Source of the DNA: Rhodobacterales bacterium
GTDB taxonomy: Bacteria > Pseudomonadota > Alphaproteobacteria > Rhodobacterales > Rhodobacteraceae
Direction: 5' to 3'
Assembly: GCA_025357355.1 (NCBI GenBank)
Contig: JANXPK010000202.1
Coordinates: 1 to 7,503, forward strand
DNA: 7,503 nt
The translations under genes were made by a program, and so were the position numbers. Positions 6,916 through 7,503 of the stretch are shown piece after piece. The notes under the pieces are model-generated. The model saw nothing but the letters and a program-made list of their open reading frames with translations. It had not been told where the DNA came from and searched no databases. Numbering within the stretch: position 1 is the stretch's first letter; each line of letters starts with the position of its first letter.

Positions 6916-7503
6916 CCAACCCCAATGGACCCCTTCGCATCGGCATCGGCGGCCCGGTCGGAGCTGGCAAGACCACCCTGACCGAACATCTCTGCCGTGC
7001 CCTCGTCCAGCGCTGCTCTATGGCCGTCATCACCAATGACATTTACACGCGAGAAGACGCGGACTACCTCGTCCGCGCCCAGGTTCTGCCCGCCGCCCGC
7101 ATCCGTGGCGTCGAAACCGGCGGCTGCCCCCACACCGCCATCCGCGAGGATGCCTCGATCAACCTTGCCGCCGTCGCCGACCTGAACCGCGCCTTCCCCG
7201 ACCTCGACCTGATCCTGATCGAAAGCGGAGGCGACAACCTCGCCGCCACCTTCTCCCCCGAGCTTGCCGACCTGTCGATCTACGTCATCGACACCGCCGC
7301 AGGCCAGGACATCCCCCGCAAACGCGGCCCCGGCGTCACCCGCTCCGACCTGCTGGTCGTCAACAAGACCGATCTTGCGCCCTATGTCGGCGTCGATCTG
7401 ACTCAACTCGAAGCCGACACCAGAACCGCCCGCCAATCCCGCCCCTACATCATGGCCCGCCTGCGCCAGGGCCACGGCGTCGCCGAAGTCGTGGCCTTTC
7501 TGC
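6912..7503 (+). CDS. ureG: Urease accessory GTPase UreG (3' end outside window)
   Basis: UreG is a SIMIBI-class GTPase that carries nickel as a dimer and drives urease activation by GTP hydrolysis. The visible 197 residues cover nearly the whole protein (usual length about 200-210), so only the last few codons and stop are missing. Seen motifs are the P-loop GPVGAGKT (14-21), TNDIYTREDA (41-50), the invariant nickel-binding CPH (72-74) within ETGGCPHTAIREDAS, ESGGDNLAATFSPEL (104-118), and the guanine-specificity NKTD (151-154). The DTAAGQDIPRKRGPGVTRSD region (127-146) is the switch-like segment that usually reads ..AG.KIPRKGGPG. The start overlaps the ureF stop (ATGA, 6912-6915), with AGGA at 6898-6901 as ribosome site. 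No defect is visible in the part shown. Confidence 0.97.
   Translation, partial: MTNPNGPLRIGIGGPVGAGKTTLTEHLCRALVQRCSMAVITNDIYTREDADYLVRAQVLPAARIRGVETGGCPHTAIREDASINLAAVADLNRAFPDLDLILIESGGDNLAATFSPELADLSIYVIDTAAGQDIPRKRGPGVTRSDLLVVNKTDLAPYVGVDLTQLEADTRTARQSRPYIMARLRQGHGVAEVVAFL

Overview
The window is a urease gene cluster, all on the + strand, from a GC-rich bacterium. Codons end overwhelmingly in G or C. The gene order, the protein sequences and an intergenic hairpin beside an AT-rich patch point to an alphaproteobacterium, most likely Rhodobacteraceae or Paracoccaceae. The genus cannot be told from the sequence alone.

Layout. Bases 1-43 are the last codons of an unidentified upstream gene, followed by a GC-rich hairpin (52-76). 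Next comes a complete gene for a secreted periplasmic binding protein of the branched-chain amino acid/amide/urea ABC transporter type (121-1368), closed by a strong hairpin (1375-1404). A leader of about 230 bases then precedes the urease operon: ureD (1637-2476), ureA (2473-2775), a hupE/ureJ-type membrane protein (2785-3327), ureB (3347-3652), a small unnamed lipoprotein (3652-3924), ureC (3990-5699), an AT-rich patch plus hairpin (5700-5751), ureE (5772-6302), ureF (6286-6915) and ureG (6912 to the window end, lacking only its last few codons).

How the genes work together. UreA, UreB and UreC form the nickel urease that hydrolyses urea to ammonia and carbamate. UreC keeps all nickel ligands and catalytic residues. 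UreD, UreF and UreG form the GTP-dependent activation complex, and UreE, with a His-rich tail, delivers nickel. The HupE/UreJ protein probably moves nickel across a membrane. The upstream binding protein may bring in urea, an amide or an amino acid; this is inferred from position only. Most junctions overlap or nearly touch (ATGA, TGATG, a 17-base overlap), which implies one translationally coupled transcript.

Least ordinary points. The three structural subunit genes are not contiguous: a membrane-protein gene separates ureA from ureB, and an uncharacterised lipoprotein gene separates ureB from ureC. A hairpin element separates ureC from the ureEFG chaperone genes. I see no clearly new system; the lipoprotein is the best candidate for an undescribed urease-associated component.
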